A DNA stretch of 64,000 nt from Candidatus Alcium sp. F082 (GTDB taxonomy: Bacteria; Bacteroidota; Bacteroidia; Bacteroidales; F082): assembly GCA_001543395.1 (NCBI GenBank), contig LPNG01000009.1, positions 1 to 64,000 on the forward strand, written 5' to 3'. Below are positions 39,077-48,406 of the stretch, one piece after another (position 1 is the stretch's first letter; each line of letters begins with the position of its first letter). The notes below the pieces were generated by a model that was given only the letters and a program-made list of their open reading frames with translations, made no database searches and had not been told where the DNA came from. The position numbers were made by a program, and so were the translations under genes.

Positions 39077-40015
39077 ATGAAGAAAGACGAAAAGAAAGTC
39101 CCCCATTCCAAGAGCAACCCACTGAAATTCAACGTCACAGAGCCTATTCAGTTGATGGATTTCCTGATGCGTAAGATGGACGGCATCAGCCGCAACAAAG
39201 TCAAGCGCATGCTGGCCAACAAGGTCGTTTCGGTCGACGGAAAGCGCACCACCCAGTTCGACTTCGCCCTCGAGCCCGGCATGGTCGTCGAAATCGGCAA
39301 GCCCACGGCAAGGGAGCGCTTCCGCAGCCCATGGCTGAGCATCGTATACGAGGACAAATACCTCCTCGTCATCGACAAGAAGGAAGGTCTGCTCACCAAT
39401 AGCCCCACCAAGGAGAAAGACACGGCGCAAGGCATCTTGAACGACTATTTCATCTACACCCAACAACGCTGCCGTGCCCACACCATACACCGCCTCGACC
39501 GCGACACTAGCGGTCTGATGCTCTTCGCCAAGAGCAAGGAGGTGGCATTGATGTTTGAGGAAGACTGGAAAAACACCGTCTACGACCGCCGTTATGTGGC
39601 CGTGGTATGCGGCTGCATGGAAAAGAAGGAAGGCATCGTGAAGTCGTGGCTCAAGGACAACAAGGCTTTCATCACCTACTCAAGCCCCACCGACAACGGG
39701 GGCAAATACGCGGAGACCTACTATGAGACCTTGTATTCCAACTCAAGGTATTCGTTGGTCGAATTGCAGTTGGAGACGGGCCGCAAGAACCAGATCCGCG
39801 TCCATATGGCCGACATCGGGCACCCCGTGGTGGGCGACCCGAAATACGGCCGTTCGCCCGAATCAGATGCCTACGACAACTCATTGGGCCGTTTGTGCCT
39901 TCACGCCTACAAACTCTGCTTCCATCATCCCATCAAAAACGAAGACATGGAGTTTGAGACGCCCTTCCCAAAAGTGTTTGCCAAACCGTTCCCAGGGATG
40001 ATGGACAAGCTGTAA
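39077..40015 (+). CDS. RluA-family pseudouridine synthase with S4 domain
   Basis: HRLDRDTSGLMLFAKSKE, LETGRKNQIRVHMADIGHPVVGD. Confidence 0.94.
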   Translation: MKKDEKKVPHSKSNPLKFNVTEPIQLMDFLMRKMDGISRNKVKRMLANKVVSVDGKRTTQFDFALEPGMVVEIGKPTARERFRSPWLSIVYEDKYLLVIDKKEGLLTNSPTKEKDTAQGILNDYFIYTQQRCRAHTIHRLDRDTSGLMLFAKSKEVALMFEEDWKNTVYDRRYVAVVCGCMEKKEGIVKSWLKDNKAFITYSSPTDNGGKYAETYYETLYSNSRYSLVELQLETGRKNQIRVHMADIGHPVVGDPKYGRSPESDAYDNSLGRLCLHAYKLCFHHPIKNEDMEFETPFPKVFAKPFPGMMDKL

Positions 40016-40020
40016 TTCTT

Positions 40021-41748
40021 TTACCTTAATTGATTGGCAACCACCTCCGCAATATCCTTAACTACGACAGGTGATTTTCTCGCAAAGGTCTTCAGACACA
40101 ACGGACATGCTGTCACAATCTCATCCGGATTGTTGAACATCAAATCGTTGACCGAGTTAGCCGTTATTTCATCACGTTCCTGCTGAGTCAAATAGAAGCT
40201 GCCGAGACTTCCGCCACAGCAGATACTCAACTCCTTCTCTGACTTTGCCTTCCGCAAATGACCGATGCTTTCAATCACCTCACGAGGCTCGTCATACACA
40301 CCGAAGGCCCTTCCAAGCTCGCATGGGTCGTGATAAACGTAATTGATGTCATTCTTGTCGACTTTCAACTTGCCTTGCTTGACAAGTTCGTCAATGTATT
40401 GTGTATGATGCAGAATCTCAATGCCTTCAAGATGATATTCCTCCTTGAAGACCTTGTAACAAATCGGGCAAGAAAGCACCAACCTCTTGACACCTGATTT
40501 CTTGATCAACTCCGTGTTTTTCGCAATCATGGCTTGCGCCTCGGCTTTCTTACCGCTCAACAACATCGGTCGACCGCAGCAGATGCCACCGTCTTTGTCC
40601 ATAAACTCGTACTTCTCCCCTGCCGCCTCCATAATTTGCTTCATGGCGCGCATGATCTTTGGCGTGAGCTGGGTCATGCAGCCAGCGAAATAGAGGATTT
40701 TAGCATTTTCTTTCGTTTCTGCCGCCACATTTTCGAGATACGAATGGTCGCTTTTGATTTGATAAGGCACAGCTTCACGTTGGCTCATCTTGATGTCGCA
40801 CGACTCGATGGTCACCGGGCAAACCGCGACACATTTCCCACACTGCATACAAGTCTCGGCTATGCGTTGCGCTTCTTCCTTGTCTCCATTTCTCAGCCGC
40901 TTCATGAAATAAGCCGATGTGTTGCCGCTGTTTTTGTCGTTGACGCTCATCGGGCAGGCATCAATGCACAAGCCACAACTCGGGCAGGAATAAATTTGCG
41001 CCAAAGCGTAACCCTTACGAGGCTCACGCGGCTTCAGGCCCGCATGACGCAACAGGATAAACAATGCTTCCGTCGGGATGTGCATATAGCGCGTGAACGG
41101 CAGCATAAACATAAACACCATCAAATCAAGTGAATAGAGCCACCAAAAGGCCATAATATTGCTCTTCTCGGCAATGAGACGGAAAGGGAAAATGGTCCAC
41201 AAGGCGAAACGAATCATGTTGTCGGCAAACCCGAAGTGCATGATGCGTTTGACACCGACCATCTTCGAATGGATTTTCTTCACCACGGCTATCAGGATGC
41301 CACTGATGATCATCAGGAGGAAGAAATCCATGAGGAAAGCAAAAACTGGCGTTTCCTCGGCGAAATACTTGAAGAAAATTGGATAATAAGCATTCGAAAA
41401 AATGCGTGCAAACCCTTCAGCATCAACACCTTCAAGTGGCTTCAGCGTAAACAGCATCACATGACCGATGACGATAATCATGAACCAGCCAAAGGCGATG
41501 GCCGTGTGCATGTAACCGAGAATCGGGTTGCGTTTCCATATCTTCACGTGGAAGAGGCAGTCGCCAAACAGGTCGCGGATGTTGGCCCATGCCGTCTTGG
41601 GCGTGACCAACGAACGCCAAAACTTCTTTCGGTCGTCTTTCGGCAACTGGCCGATGACCCTGAAAAGCCCCACAGCGCAATAGGCCAGCACGAAAGCCAT
41701 GCCAAGCACAAAGGGGAGCACAAAAGGATGGAATATCTGTGAATTCAT
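40021..41748 (-). CDS. HdrE/HdrD-like (DsrM/DsrK-like) membrane cytochrome b and Fe-S CCG-domain fusion
   Basis: N-terminal TM NarI-like region; CPSCGLCIDACPM, CMQCGKCVAVCP; two CCG-type segments. Confidence 0.85.
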   Translation of the reverse strand: MNSQIFHPFVLPFVLGMAFVLAYCAVGLFRVIGQLPKDDRKKFWRSLVTPKTAWANIRDLFGDCLFHVKIWKRNPILGYMHTAIAFGWFMIIVIGHVMLFTLKPLEGVDAEGFARIFSNAYYPIFFKYFAEETPVFAFLMDFFLLMIISGILIAVVKKIHSKMVGVKRIMHFGFADNMIRFALWTIFPFRLIAEKSNIMAFWWLYSLDLMVFMFMLPFTRYMHIPTEALFILLRHAGLKPREPRKGYALAQIYSCPSCGLCIDACPMSVNDKNSGNTSAYFMKRLRNGDKEEAQRIAETCMQCGKCVAVCPVTIESCDIKMSQREAVPYQIKSDHSYLENVAAETKENAKILYFAGCMTQLTPKIMRAMKQIMEAAGEKYEFMDKDGGICCGRPMLLSGKKAEAQAMIAKNTELIKKSGVKRLVLSCPICYKVFKEEYHLEGIEILHHTQYIDELVKQGKLKVDKNDINYVYHDPCELGRAFGVYDEPREVIESIGHLRKAKSEKELSICCGGSLGSFYLTQQERDEITANSVNDLMFNNPDEIVTACPLCLKTFARKSPVVVKDIAEVVANQLR

Positions 41749-42056
41749 CGTGTAATGTCTAACAAAAGCCTACGAATATTGATGCCGCGCGGGCACACCA
41801 AGGTGCATTTGCCGCAGAGCATGCAACGTTGAATCATTTTTTTGGCCTCGTCTTCCTTGCCTCGCTGAAGCATCAGAAGAATGCGGCGAAAGCTCATCTC
41901 AGTGAACTGACCCGCAGTGCAAGTCGCATTGCATGAGCCACATGCGATGCAAGTGTTGATGTCAGGATTGGTCTCCTTCAGACGGTTGAAGGTCGAAAGG
42001 TCGACGTCGTCCATCTTGACATGTGAGCTGGGTGACAAACTAAAACCGAAATCCAT
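41745..42056 (-). CDS. HdrC-like small 2x[4Fe-4S] protein
   Basis: CIACGSCNATC, CMLCGKCTLVCPRGINIRRLL. Confidence 0.85.
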   Translation of the reverse strand: MDFGFSLSPSSHVKMDDVDLSTFNRLKETNPDINTCIACGSCNATCTAGQFTEMSFRRILLMLQRGKEDEAKKMIQRCMLCGKCTLVCPRGINIRRLLLDITR

Positions 42057-42059
42057 GGC

Positions 42060-43067
42060 TTACCTGTTGATATAATTGAACACTTCCACAGCTACAGCAC
42101 GTGCCTCGGCAATGGTGTCAGGCAGCGACTTCGGCGCGGTGCAGGCACCAGCCACGAAGACGCCTTCTTGTGCGGTTTCGTTCATGCCCAAATACGTGTC
42201 CTTACTCTGCATGAAGCCATCGCTGTTGTCGGCAACACCGAGCTTCTGCTGGATGGCATTGATGCTCTTGTTTTTCTCCATGCTGCACATCAGCACAAGC
42301 AGGTCGAGCGTCATTTTGAGCGGCTTGCCAAACAAAGTGTCCTCCGCCTTGATGACCAACTTGCCGTCCATGTTCTCCGAGACCTCACAAACGCGACCAC
42401 GCACGCATTTCACGTCGAAATCTTTTTGGGTCTTGAGGTAGAGGTCCTCATAACCCGGCCCGAACATACGCAAATCCATGTAGAACGTATAGACCTCGGC
42501 ATCCGGAAACACCTCCTTGACTTCGCAAGCCTGCTTCAACGCCGTGGCACAGCACACTTTCGAGCAATAGGTGTTGCACACCTTCACGTCGCGGGCACCT
42601 ACGCAATGCACGAAGCCAATCCGTTTCGGATGATTGATGCGTTCGTCCTTGCCCGTTCTGAAGAATTGTTCCAATTCGGCGTTGGTTATCACGTTGTTGT
42701 AGATACCGTAGCCGTATTCTTGCTTCCGCTCAGCTTTGAAAACATCGAAGCCCGTGGCAAGAACGACCGCTTGTACATCCAACTTTTCGTTATTGCTCAA
42801 AACGGCATGAAACCCATTATTATCTCTTTGGATGTCAACGACTTCAGTCTCAAGTCTGACATCAACGCCTTTCACGTCATCGAGCATCTTCTCAACTACG
42901 TCCTTGGCGGGATGAAATGCAGGGAACAGCCTGTCCCACTGCGCGATATGGCCACCAAGGGCCTCGCTTTTCTCGATAATGACAGGATGCAGCCCCATTT
43001 TGTACAACTGCGAGGCGGCTTCCATTCCGGCGGCTCCACCGCCGATGATCAATATTTTTTCTTTCAT
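42060..43067 (-). CDS. HdrA-like FAD/Fe-S oxidoreductase subunit
   Basis: IIGGGAAGMEAASQL, HCVGARD, CNTYCSKVCCATALKQA, VFVAGACTAPKSLPDTIAEA. Confidence 0.88.
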   Translation of the reverse strand: MKEKILIIGGGAAGMEAASQLYKMGLHPVIIEKSEALGGHIAQWDRLFPAFHPAKDVVEKMLDDVKGVDVRLETEVVDIQRDNNGFHAVLSNNEKLDVQAVVLATGFDVFKAERKQEYGYGIYNNVITNAELEQFFRTGKDERINHPKRIGFVHCVGARDVKVCNTYCSKVCCATALKQACEVKEVFPDAEVYTFYMDLRMFGPGYEDLYLKTQKDFDVKCVRGRVCEVSENMDGKLVIKAEDTLFGKPLKMTLDLLVLMCSMEKNKSINAIQQKLGVADNSDGFMQSKDTYLGMNETAQEGVFVAGACTAPKSLPDTIAEARAVAVEVFNYINR

Positions 43068-43080
43068 AACCTTGGTTGAT

Positions 43081-44151
43081 CTAACTCACTTTAATACACG
43101 ACGGGCATTGTGGCCGGCCCAAGTCCTTGCCATTAACACCCTGATATTTCTTTTTCGGGTCGTAGGGAACGCCCATTTTCTCAAGTAGCGGCTCAATAGC
43201 GACCTGGTGCATTTGGAGACCAAGGTCCCAAGGGTCGTAACCCATCACCAAGCCAGCCACTTCCTCGTAGGTCAAGGCGGGGATGCCGTAGCCACTCTTG
43301 CCGTAGGTCTTGCCCGTCTGCTCCGCGATGACATACTGCCAACGGTCGAGGAAATAAGGGCAACCTGGGCAGTTGGTGATGATCAAGTCGGGCTCGTATG
43401 GCTCCATCGACTCGAATTTCTTATAGGTGTTCGACTCCGAATAGCCCCTATTGGCCTGCACGAAATATTGGCGGAAGCCGAAACCGCAGCAATGGCGACG
43501 CTCGGGGTAATCGACGACCTCACCGCCCCATGCCTCAATCATTCCGACCAAAACATGCGGATACTCGGCGCCACCGAAGCCCTTCGAAGGAAACATCTTC
43601 GAATAGTGGCATCCGATATGCTCGACCACCTTCAATGGCTTGCCCGTCTTGGCATTGACCAACGGGAATTTCATCTGTTTCGCAATGTCGAACCTGAACT
43701 TATAGATCAAGTCGCTGGCATGGGCGAGATATTTTGGTTTGGCGAACTCCTTTTTGCACGAATCCCAAAGATATTGGCGAATCTTGGCCTCCAGCTCGGG
43801 ATATTCATGCCAAGTCTCCAGCGTCTCGGTGTAGCACCCGAACGAGGTAATGCAAGAACACACGTAGTTTTCGTAGCCGCTCTCATGCATCAAGGCGAAC
43901 TGGCGCGCAATAATCGTCATCGCCGTCTCCTGCGGGATGGTGTCGCTGTGGTAGGCAATGCCGCCGCAGGTGGTATGATACGGGTTCTCGTACATGTCCT
44001 TCCTCAACTTGTTTCGCGTGATGTCCAAGAAAGTCACCTCCGAGCCTGGCCAAAACGCCTGACGGATGCAACTCCTCACGTAGAAATAATGATCGTCAGG
44101 AATGTCCTTTTGGTAATCCGCCCAAATCTTCTGTTTTCCTTCAATAATCAT
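43081..44151 (-). CDS. HdrB-like CCG-domain protein
   Basis: CSCITSFGCY, VEHIGCHYSK, RRHCCGFGFRQ, NCPGCPYFLDRWQ. Confidence 0.88.
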   Translation of the reverse strand: MIIEGKQKIWADYQKDIPDDHYFYVRSCIRQAFWPGSEVTFLDITRNKLRKDMYENPYHTTCGGIAYHSDTIPQETAMTIIARQFALMHESGYENYVCSCITSFGCYTETLETWHEYPELEAKIRQYLWDSCKKEFAKPKYLAHASDLIYKFRFDIAKQMKFPLVNAKTGKPLKVVEHIGCHYSKMFPSKGFGGAEYPHVLVGMIEAWGGEVVDYPERRHCCGFGFRQYFVQANRGYSESNTYKKFESMEPYEPDLIITNCPGCPYFLDRWQYVIAEQTGKTYGKSGYGIPALTYEEVAGLVMGYDPWDLGLQMHQVAIEPLLEKMGVPYDPKKKYQGVNGKDLGRPQCPSCIKVS

Positions 44152-44180
44152 TTGGTATTCAGAGATTTAAAATTCAATAT

Positions 44181-44894
44181 TTAAAGATTTAAGTGCTTTT
44201 CGGCATCGTTTTGCGTATACACCTTCATGAAATACTCCTCGTCGGTGAGGTGTTCCTTCTCCGCCTCTTGGTGCGCATCATTGAGCACTTGGTTCATCAG
44301 TTCGGTTGCGCCTGTCACGTCGAAAATGTTCTTCAGCTGGTCGAGGCTCTCCTGCGGAATCTTGCGCAATCCGCCTGGGCCATCGCCATCGAGATTGGAA
44401 CCCATACGGGCATGAACGTCGTCCAAATGCTCGTTGACCCATTTTCCGACCGTGCCGTATTCCAAATGCGTTTCGTAGGCAAACGTGCGTGGATAGACGC
44501 AATAGCCATAGTTCAACACATTGGAACACAAATCCTTGACCACAACATACTGTTGTCTCCCCTTCTCCGACTGCATATAAAGACCGCTTCGCATCGAGAG
44601 CTTACGCAACGCCATGATGACCAAGCCAGGCGCGTTGGCACGCGGACAGCGCGTCACACACGACATGCACTCGCCACAATACCAAATCGTGTCGCTTTTC
44701 AGAAGCTCTTCCAAGTCGGCCTCGCTTTTGCGCGCGACGATGTTGACGATGTTCTTCGGGTTATATTTGTAGAACTCCGCAGCCGGACAAACGGCAGTGC
44801 ACACACCGCAGTTCATGCAGGCCTTCAAACCTTCCTTTATCCTATAATCCTTATAAAGTTCCTCAACTAATTGTCCTTTAAACCTATAGTCCAT
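44181..44894 (-). CDS. HdrC-like 4Fe-4S dicluster protein
   Basis: CMNCGVCTAVCPAAEF, CGECMSCVTRCPRANAPGLVIMALR. Confidence 0.85.
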   Translation of the reverse strand: MDYRFKGQLVEELYKDYRIKEGLKACMNCGVCTAVCPAAEFYKYNPKNIVNIVARKSEADLEELLKSDTIWYCGECMSCVTRCPRANAPGLVIMALRKLSMRSGLYMQSEKGRQQYVVVKDLCSNVLNYGYCVYPRTFAYETHLEYGTVGKWVNEHLDDVHARMGSNLDGDGPGGLRKIPQESLDQLKNIFDVTGATELMNQVLNDAHQEAEKEHLTDEEYFMKVYTQNDAEKHLNL

Positions 44895-44914
44895 AAATAG
44901 TTCATTGGTTTACT

Positions 44915-44928
44915 GTAAGTATACTTAC
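44915..44928. promoter_or_regulatory. Perfect palindrome GTAAGTATACTTAC upstream of the hdr-like operon
   Basis: 14-bp perfect dyad 20 bp before the first ATG. Confidence 0.4.
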
Positions 44929-45039
44929 TAATTGGCGGCAAAAATACAATTTTTGGTTTAAACAAGGGCATTTGTGTGATTTTAAACATAAGATTGTGAT
45001 TTGTTTTTCGATTAAAACACTTTGGCGATTGTTTTTTCT

Positions 45040-45047
45040 TAAATTTG
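45040..45047 (+). promoter_or_regulatory. Bacteroidetes -7 element TAAATTTG immediately upstream of R-M gene ATG
   Basis: Ends 5 bp before ATG 45052. Confidence 0.5.
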
Positions 45048-45051
45048 CAGC

Positions 45052-47985
45052 ATGAAAACTGAAAAGCAAATCGCTGCGGCGGCTGCCGCGTTTGCCGGGC
45101 GGTGGAAAGGTCGCGGATATGAGCGCGGCGAGTCACAGCTGTTCTGGGCCGACTTATTAAGCAATGTGTATGGCGTGAAGGATTTGTCCTCCTTCATCCG
45201 CTACGAAGAACAAGTGAGTAGCATGGTGGACTCCACCAACTTCATCGACGGCCACATCCCATCGACGAAGGTGCTGATTGAACAGAAATCCATCAACAAG
45301 GATTTGAGGAAGGGCCTTCCGCAAAGCGATGGTTCTGTGCAGAATCCGTTCCAGCAAGCGAAGCGGTATGTGGCCAACATGCCGCTGAGCGAGCACCCGC
45401 GATGGATTGTGACCTGCAACTTCAAGGAGTTCCTAATCTATGACATGGAACAGCCTAACGGCGAACCCGAGCAGATCCTGCTGGAAAACCTGGACAAGGA
45501 GTATTACCGCCTGCAGTTTCTCGTGGACGCGAAAAGCGAACATATCTCGAAGGAGATGCAAGTCTCGATGAAGGCCGGCGAGATTGTCGGCCGCATCTAT
45601 GATGCACTGCTGAAGCAGTATGACGACAATTCGCCCGTGGCGTTGCGCTGGCTGAATATCCTTTGTGTCCGAATTGTATTCTGTCTCTATGCCGAGGATG
45701 CCGGTGTGTTCAGTCACGACCAGTTCCATGACTTCCTGAATGCATACGACGCCAAGGACATGCGCAGGGCTTTGGCAGATTTATTCATGGTGCTCAACAC
45801 GCCCGTGGAGAAGCGTAGCCGCTATTTGGCCGATGACTTGAAGGCCTTCCCATATACCAATGGCGGTTTGTTTGAAGAGGAAATTGAAATTCCGCAGTTT
45901 ACGGAGAAATTGAAACAGACCTTGCTCCAGAACGCGAGCCTTGATTTTGATTGGAGCGAAATTTCGCCCACCATCTTCGGAGCCGTGTTTGAGAGTACGC
46001 TGAACCCTGAAACAAGGCGTAGCGGTGGGATGCATTACACCTCTATCGAAAACATCCACAAGGTGATTGACCCTCTCTTCCTGAACGACCTTCGCCGCGA
46101 ATTGGACGAGATTTTGGAAGTGAAAGAAGAGAAGAAACGTTTGCGCCGTCTCGATGAGTACCAGGACAAACTGGCCACACTCACCTTTCTCGACCCTGCC
46201 TGTGGCAGCGGCAACTTCCTGACTGAGACTTATTTGAGTTTGCGTCGATTGGAAAACGAAGTCATCCGCGAACGGTACCATGGGCAGTCTTTCCTCGGCT
46301 TGGAAGGTGCCAGCCCCGTTAAGGTGAGCATCCATCAGTTCTACGGCATAGAGATCAACGACTTTGCCGTGACGGTGGCCACCACCGCGCTGTGGATATC
46401 GGAGGCTCAGATGCTGACCAAGACGGAACAGATTGTGCAGCATGACATCGACTTCTTGCCGCTGAAGAGCTACGCCAATATCAAGGAAGGTAATGCGCTT
46501 CGGGTTTCTTGGACCGAATGGGAGATTTCGGAGCAAAATCCTGTAATCATTGCGAACAAAACCAATGTCTATCCTACCAAAACCGCTCCTGTCACCATAG
46601 CAAGCGAAGCCCCTGCACAATACGAATCCATCGATTTGTATAGTGATAATCTAACCATTCACACCTCAGCCCCTGAACCTCCAACCTATCATGTTGATTT
46701 CGATTATATAATGGGCAATCCGCCGTTTGTGGGAGCACAATACATGACAAAAGAACAAAAGACCGATTTGATGAATTTGTTCCCCAAAAACAAACATTCC
46801 GGCGAACTTGATTTTGTAGCAGGTTGGTATAAAAAAGCAGCCAATCTTATGAATGGCAGTGACATCCGATGTGCTTTTGTTTCTACAAATTCAATTACAC
46901 AAGGAGAGCAAGTCGCCGCTTTATGGGAAGAACTATTTGAAAACGGAATTCACTTTGATTTTGCTTACAGAACATTTCGTTGGGACAGTGAGGCAAGCTT
47001 GAAAGCACATGTTCACTGCGTGATTATTGGATTCAGTTGCTGTGCTAATTATCGAAAGAAGATCATCTATTCAAGTGATTCACAATGTTCTGAGGTGAAC
47101 AATATCAATGCTTATTTGTTGGATGCAATCAATGTTTTTATTGGAAGCAGAAGCAAACCTATTTGCGATGTACCGCAAATATCAAAAGGTTGCCAGCCAA
47201 CAGATGGAGGAAACCTTATCATCGAAGAAAAGGATTATGAAGAGTTCGTCAAAAAAGAGCCCGGCGCGTTAAAGTTCATCAAAAAACTAGTTGGTGCACA
47301 GGAGTTCATCAACAATAAAAAACGCTATTGTCTTTGGCTCGTTGATGCAAGTCCAGCAGAGCTTCGCAAGATGCCTTTGGTCATGAAAAGAATTGAAGCT
47401 TGTCGGGAAATGCGATTGAAGAGTACTGATAAGGCGACAAGAAAACTTGCCGAAACGCCAACCGTATTTAGAGAAACATACAATCCAAAGACATTCATCA
47501 TTGTTCCAAGTACAAGCTCTGAACGCAGACGTTATATTCCCATGGGCTTTTTGGATGAGAACACGATTTCAACGAATCTGAATCTCATCATTCCCGAAGC
47601 AACCCTTTATCATTTTGGTGTGCTTACCAGCAATGTTCACATGGCATGGATGCGAGCCGTGGCTGGTCGCTTAAAAAGCGATTATCGATACTCGAAGGAT
47701 ATCGTTTATAATAATTTCCCATGGTGCCAACCAACAGATGAACAAAAAGCGAGAATCGAATCTGCCGCCCAAGGCATCCTTGATGCAAGGTGCAAGTTCC
47801 CTGATTGCTCGCTTGCTGATTTGTACAACGAATCACTTATGCCTCCCGAGCTACGCCGTGCCCATCAGGAGAATGACAAAGCCGTGATGCAGGCGTATGG
47901 TTTTGATCCTAAAATCCTGGTCGACGATAATGAAGCTCCAATTGTTGCCGAACTATTCAAACTATATCAAACACTTACCAAATAA
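45052..47985 (+). CDS. Single-chain R-M enzyme, MmeI-like type IIL/IIG (nuclease + methyltransferase + specificity)
   Basis: N-terminal D...VLIEQKS PD-ExK-like motif, DPACGSGNFLTETY, MGNPPFVGAQYM, C-terminal TRD-like region. Confidence 0.85.
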   Translation: MKTEKQIAAAAAAFAGRWKGRGYERGESQLFWADLLSNVYGVKDLSSFIRYEEQVSSMVDSTNFIDGHIPSTKVLIEQKSINKDLRKGLPQSDGSVQNPFQQAKRYVANMPLSEHPRWIVTCNFKEFLIYDMEQPNGEPEQILLENLDKEYYRLQFLVDAKSEHISKEMQVSMKAGEIVGRIYDALLKQYDDNSPVALRWLNILCVRIVFCLYAEDAGVFSHDQFHDFLNAYDAKDMRRALADLFMVLNTPVEKRSRYLADDLKAFPYTNGGLFEEEIEIPQFTEKLKQTLLQNASLDFDWSEISPTIFGAVFESTLNPETRRSGGMHYTSIENIHKVIDPLFLNDLRRELDEILEVKEEKKRLRRLDEYQDKLATLTFLDPACGSGNFLTETYLSLRRLENEVIRERYHGQSFLGLEGASPVKVSIHQFYGIEINDFAVTVATTALWISEAQMLTKTEQIVQHDIDFLPLKSYANIKEGNALRVSWTEWEISEQNPVIIANKTNVYPTKTAPVTIASEAPAQYESIDLYSDNLTIHTSAPEPPTYHVDFDYIMGNPPFVGAQYMTKEQKTDLMNLFPKNKHSGELDFVAGWYKKAANLMNGSDIRCAFVSTNSITQGEQVAALWEELFENGIHFDFAYRTFRWDSEASLKAHVHCVIIGFSCCANYRKKIIYSSDSQCSEVNNINAYLLDAINVFIGSRSKPICDVPQISKGCQPTDGGNLIIEEKDYEEFVKKEPGALKFIKKLVGAQEFINNKKRYCLWLVDASPAELRKMPLVMKRIEACREMRLKSTDKATRKLAETPTVFRETYNPKTFIIVPSTSSERRRYIPMGFLDENTISTNLNLIIPEATLYHFGVLTSNVHMAWMRAVAGRLKSDYRYSKDIVYNNFPWCQPTDEQKARIESAAQGILDARCKFPDCSLADLYNESLMPPELRRAHQENDKAVMQAYGFDPKILVDDNEAPIVAELFKLYQTLTK

Positions 47986-47998
47986 TGACCAAGAAAAG

Positions 47999-48028
47999 GA
48001 ACTGTTTAAGCTGTATGAACAAATGACA
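47999..48028 (+). repeat. Out-of-frame duplicate of the R-M C-terminal tail (ELFKLYEQMT vs ELFKLYQTLT)
   Basis: Direct comparison with 47950-47979. Confidence 0.5.
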
Positions 48029-48085
48029 AGGGGAAAAACAATAAAAAGCAAAAAGTGGGGCAATAGTTGTGCAAAGCATCAAAAG

Positions 48086-48117
48086 AAAAGCCCTAACTGA
48101 TTGATTATCAATTAGGG
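48086..48117 (-). terminator. Terminator-like hairpin after the tRNA cluster
   Basis: CCCTAATTGATAATCAATCAGTTAGGG then CTTTTCTTTT on the minus strand. Confidence 0.6.
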
Positions 48118-48121
48118 TTTC

Positions 48122-48190
48122 AGTCGAACCTGCACACCTCTCGATATACGCACCTGAAACGTACGCGTCTACCAATTCCGCCATCGGGGC
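48122..48190 (-). pseudogene. 3'-truncated tRNA-Leu(CAG)
   Basis: GCCCCGATGGCGGAATTGGTAGACGCGTACGTTTCAGGTGCGTATATCGAGAGGTGTGCAGGTTCGACT followed by GAAACCCTAATTG instead of the T-stem/acceptor 3' half. Confidence 0.75.
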
Positions 48191-48200
48191 TTGGTGATTG

Positions 48201-48284
48201 TGCCCAGGACAAGAGTCGAACTTGCATGCCGTAATCGGCACCACCCCCTCAAAGTGGCGTGTCTACCAATTTCACCACCTGGGC
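48201..48284 (-). tRNA. tRNA-Leu(GAG)
   Basis: GCCCAGGTGGTGAAATTGGTAGACACGCCACTTTGAGGGGGTGG...GCAAGTTCGACTCTTGTCCTGGGCA; 7-bp acceptor stem intact. Confidence 0.92.
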
Positions 48285-48406
48285 TCGAAATCGGCTGCAA
48301 AGATACAACTTTTTTCAATGCTGTAACCACTTTGAGAACTTTTTTGATATTTTTTTTCTTTGCATTACTTAATTTCTTATTTTTGAAGCGTTTAAAAACC
48401 ACAATT

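Noticed and set aside
47897-48100. 67-aa ORF overlapping the R-M gene 3' end
   Set aside because: Not accepted as an independent gene; treated as a tail-duplication remnant
48191-48406. 72-aa N-terminal extension of the DUF4301 ORF
   Set aside because: Runs through the tRNA-Leu genes; ATG 48407 follows a -7-like TATTTTTG and matches the family start
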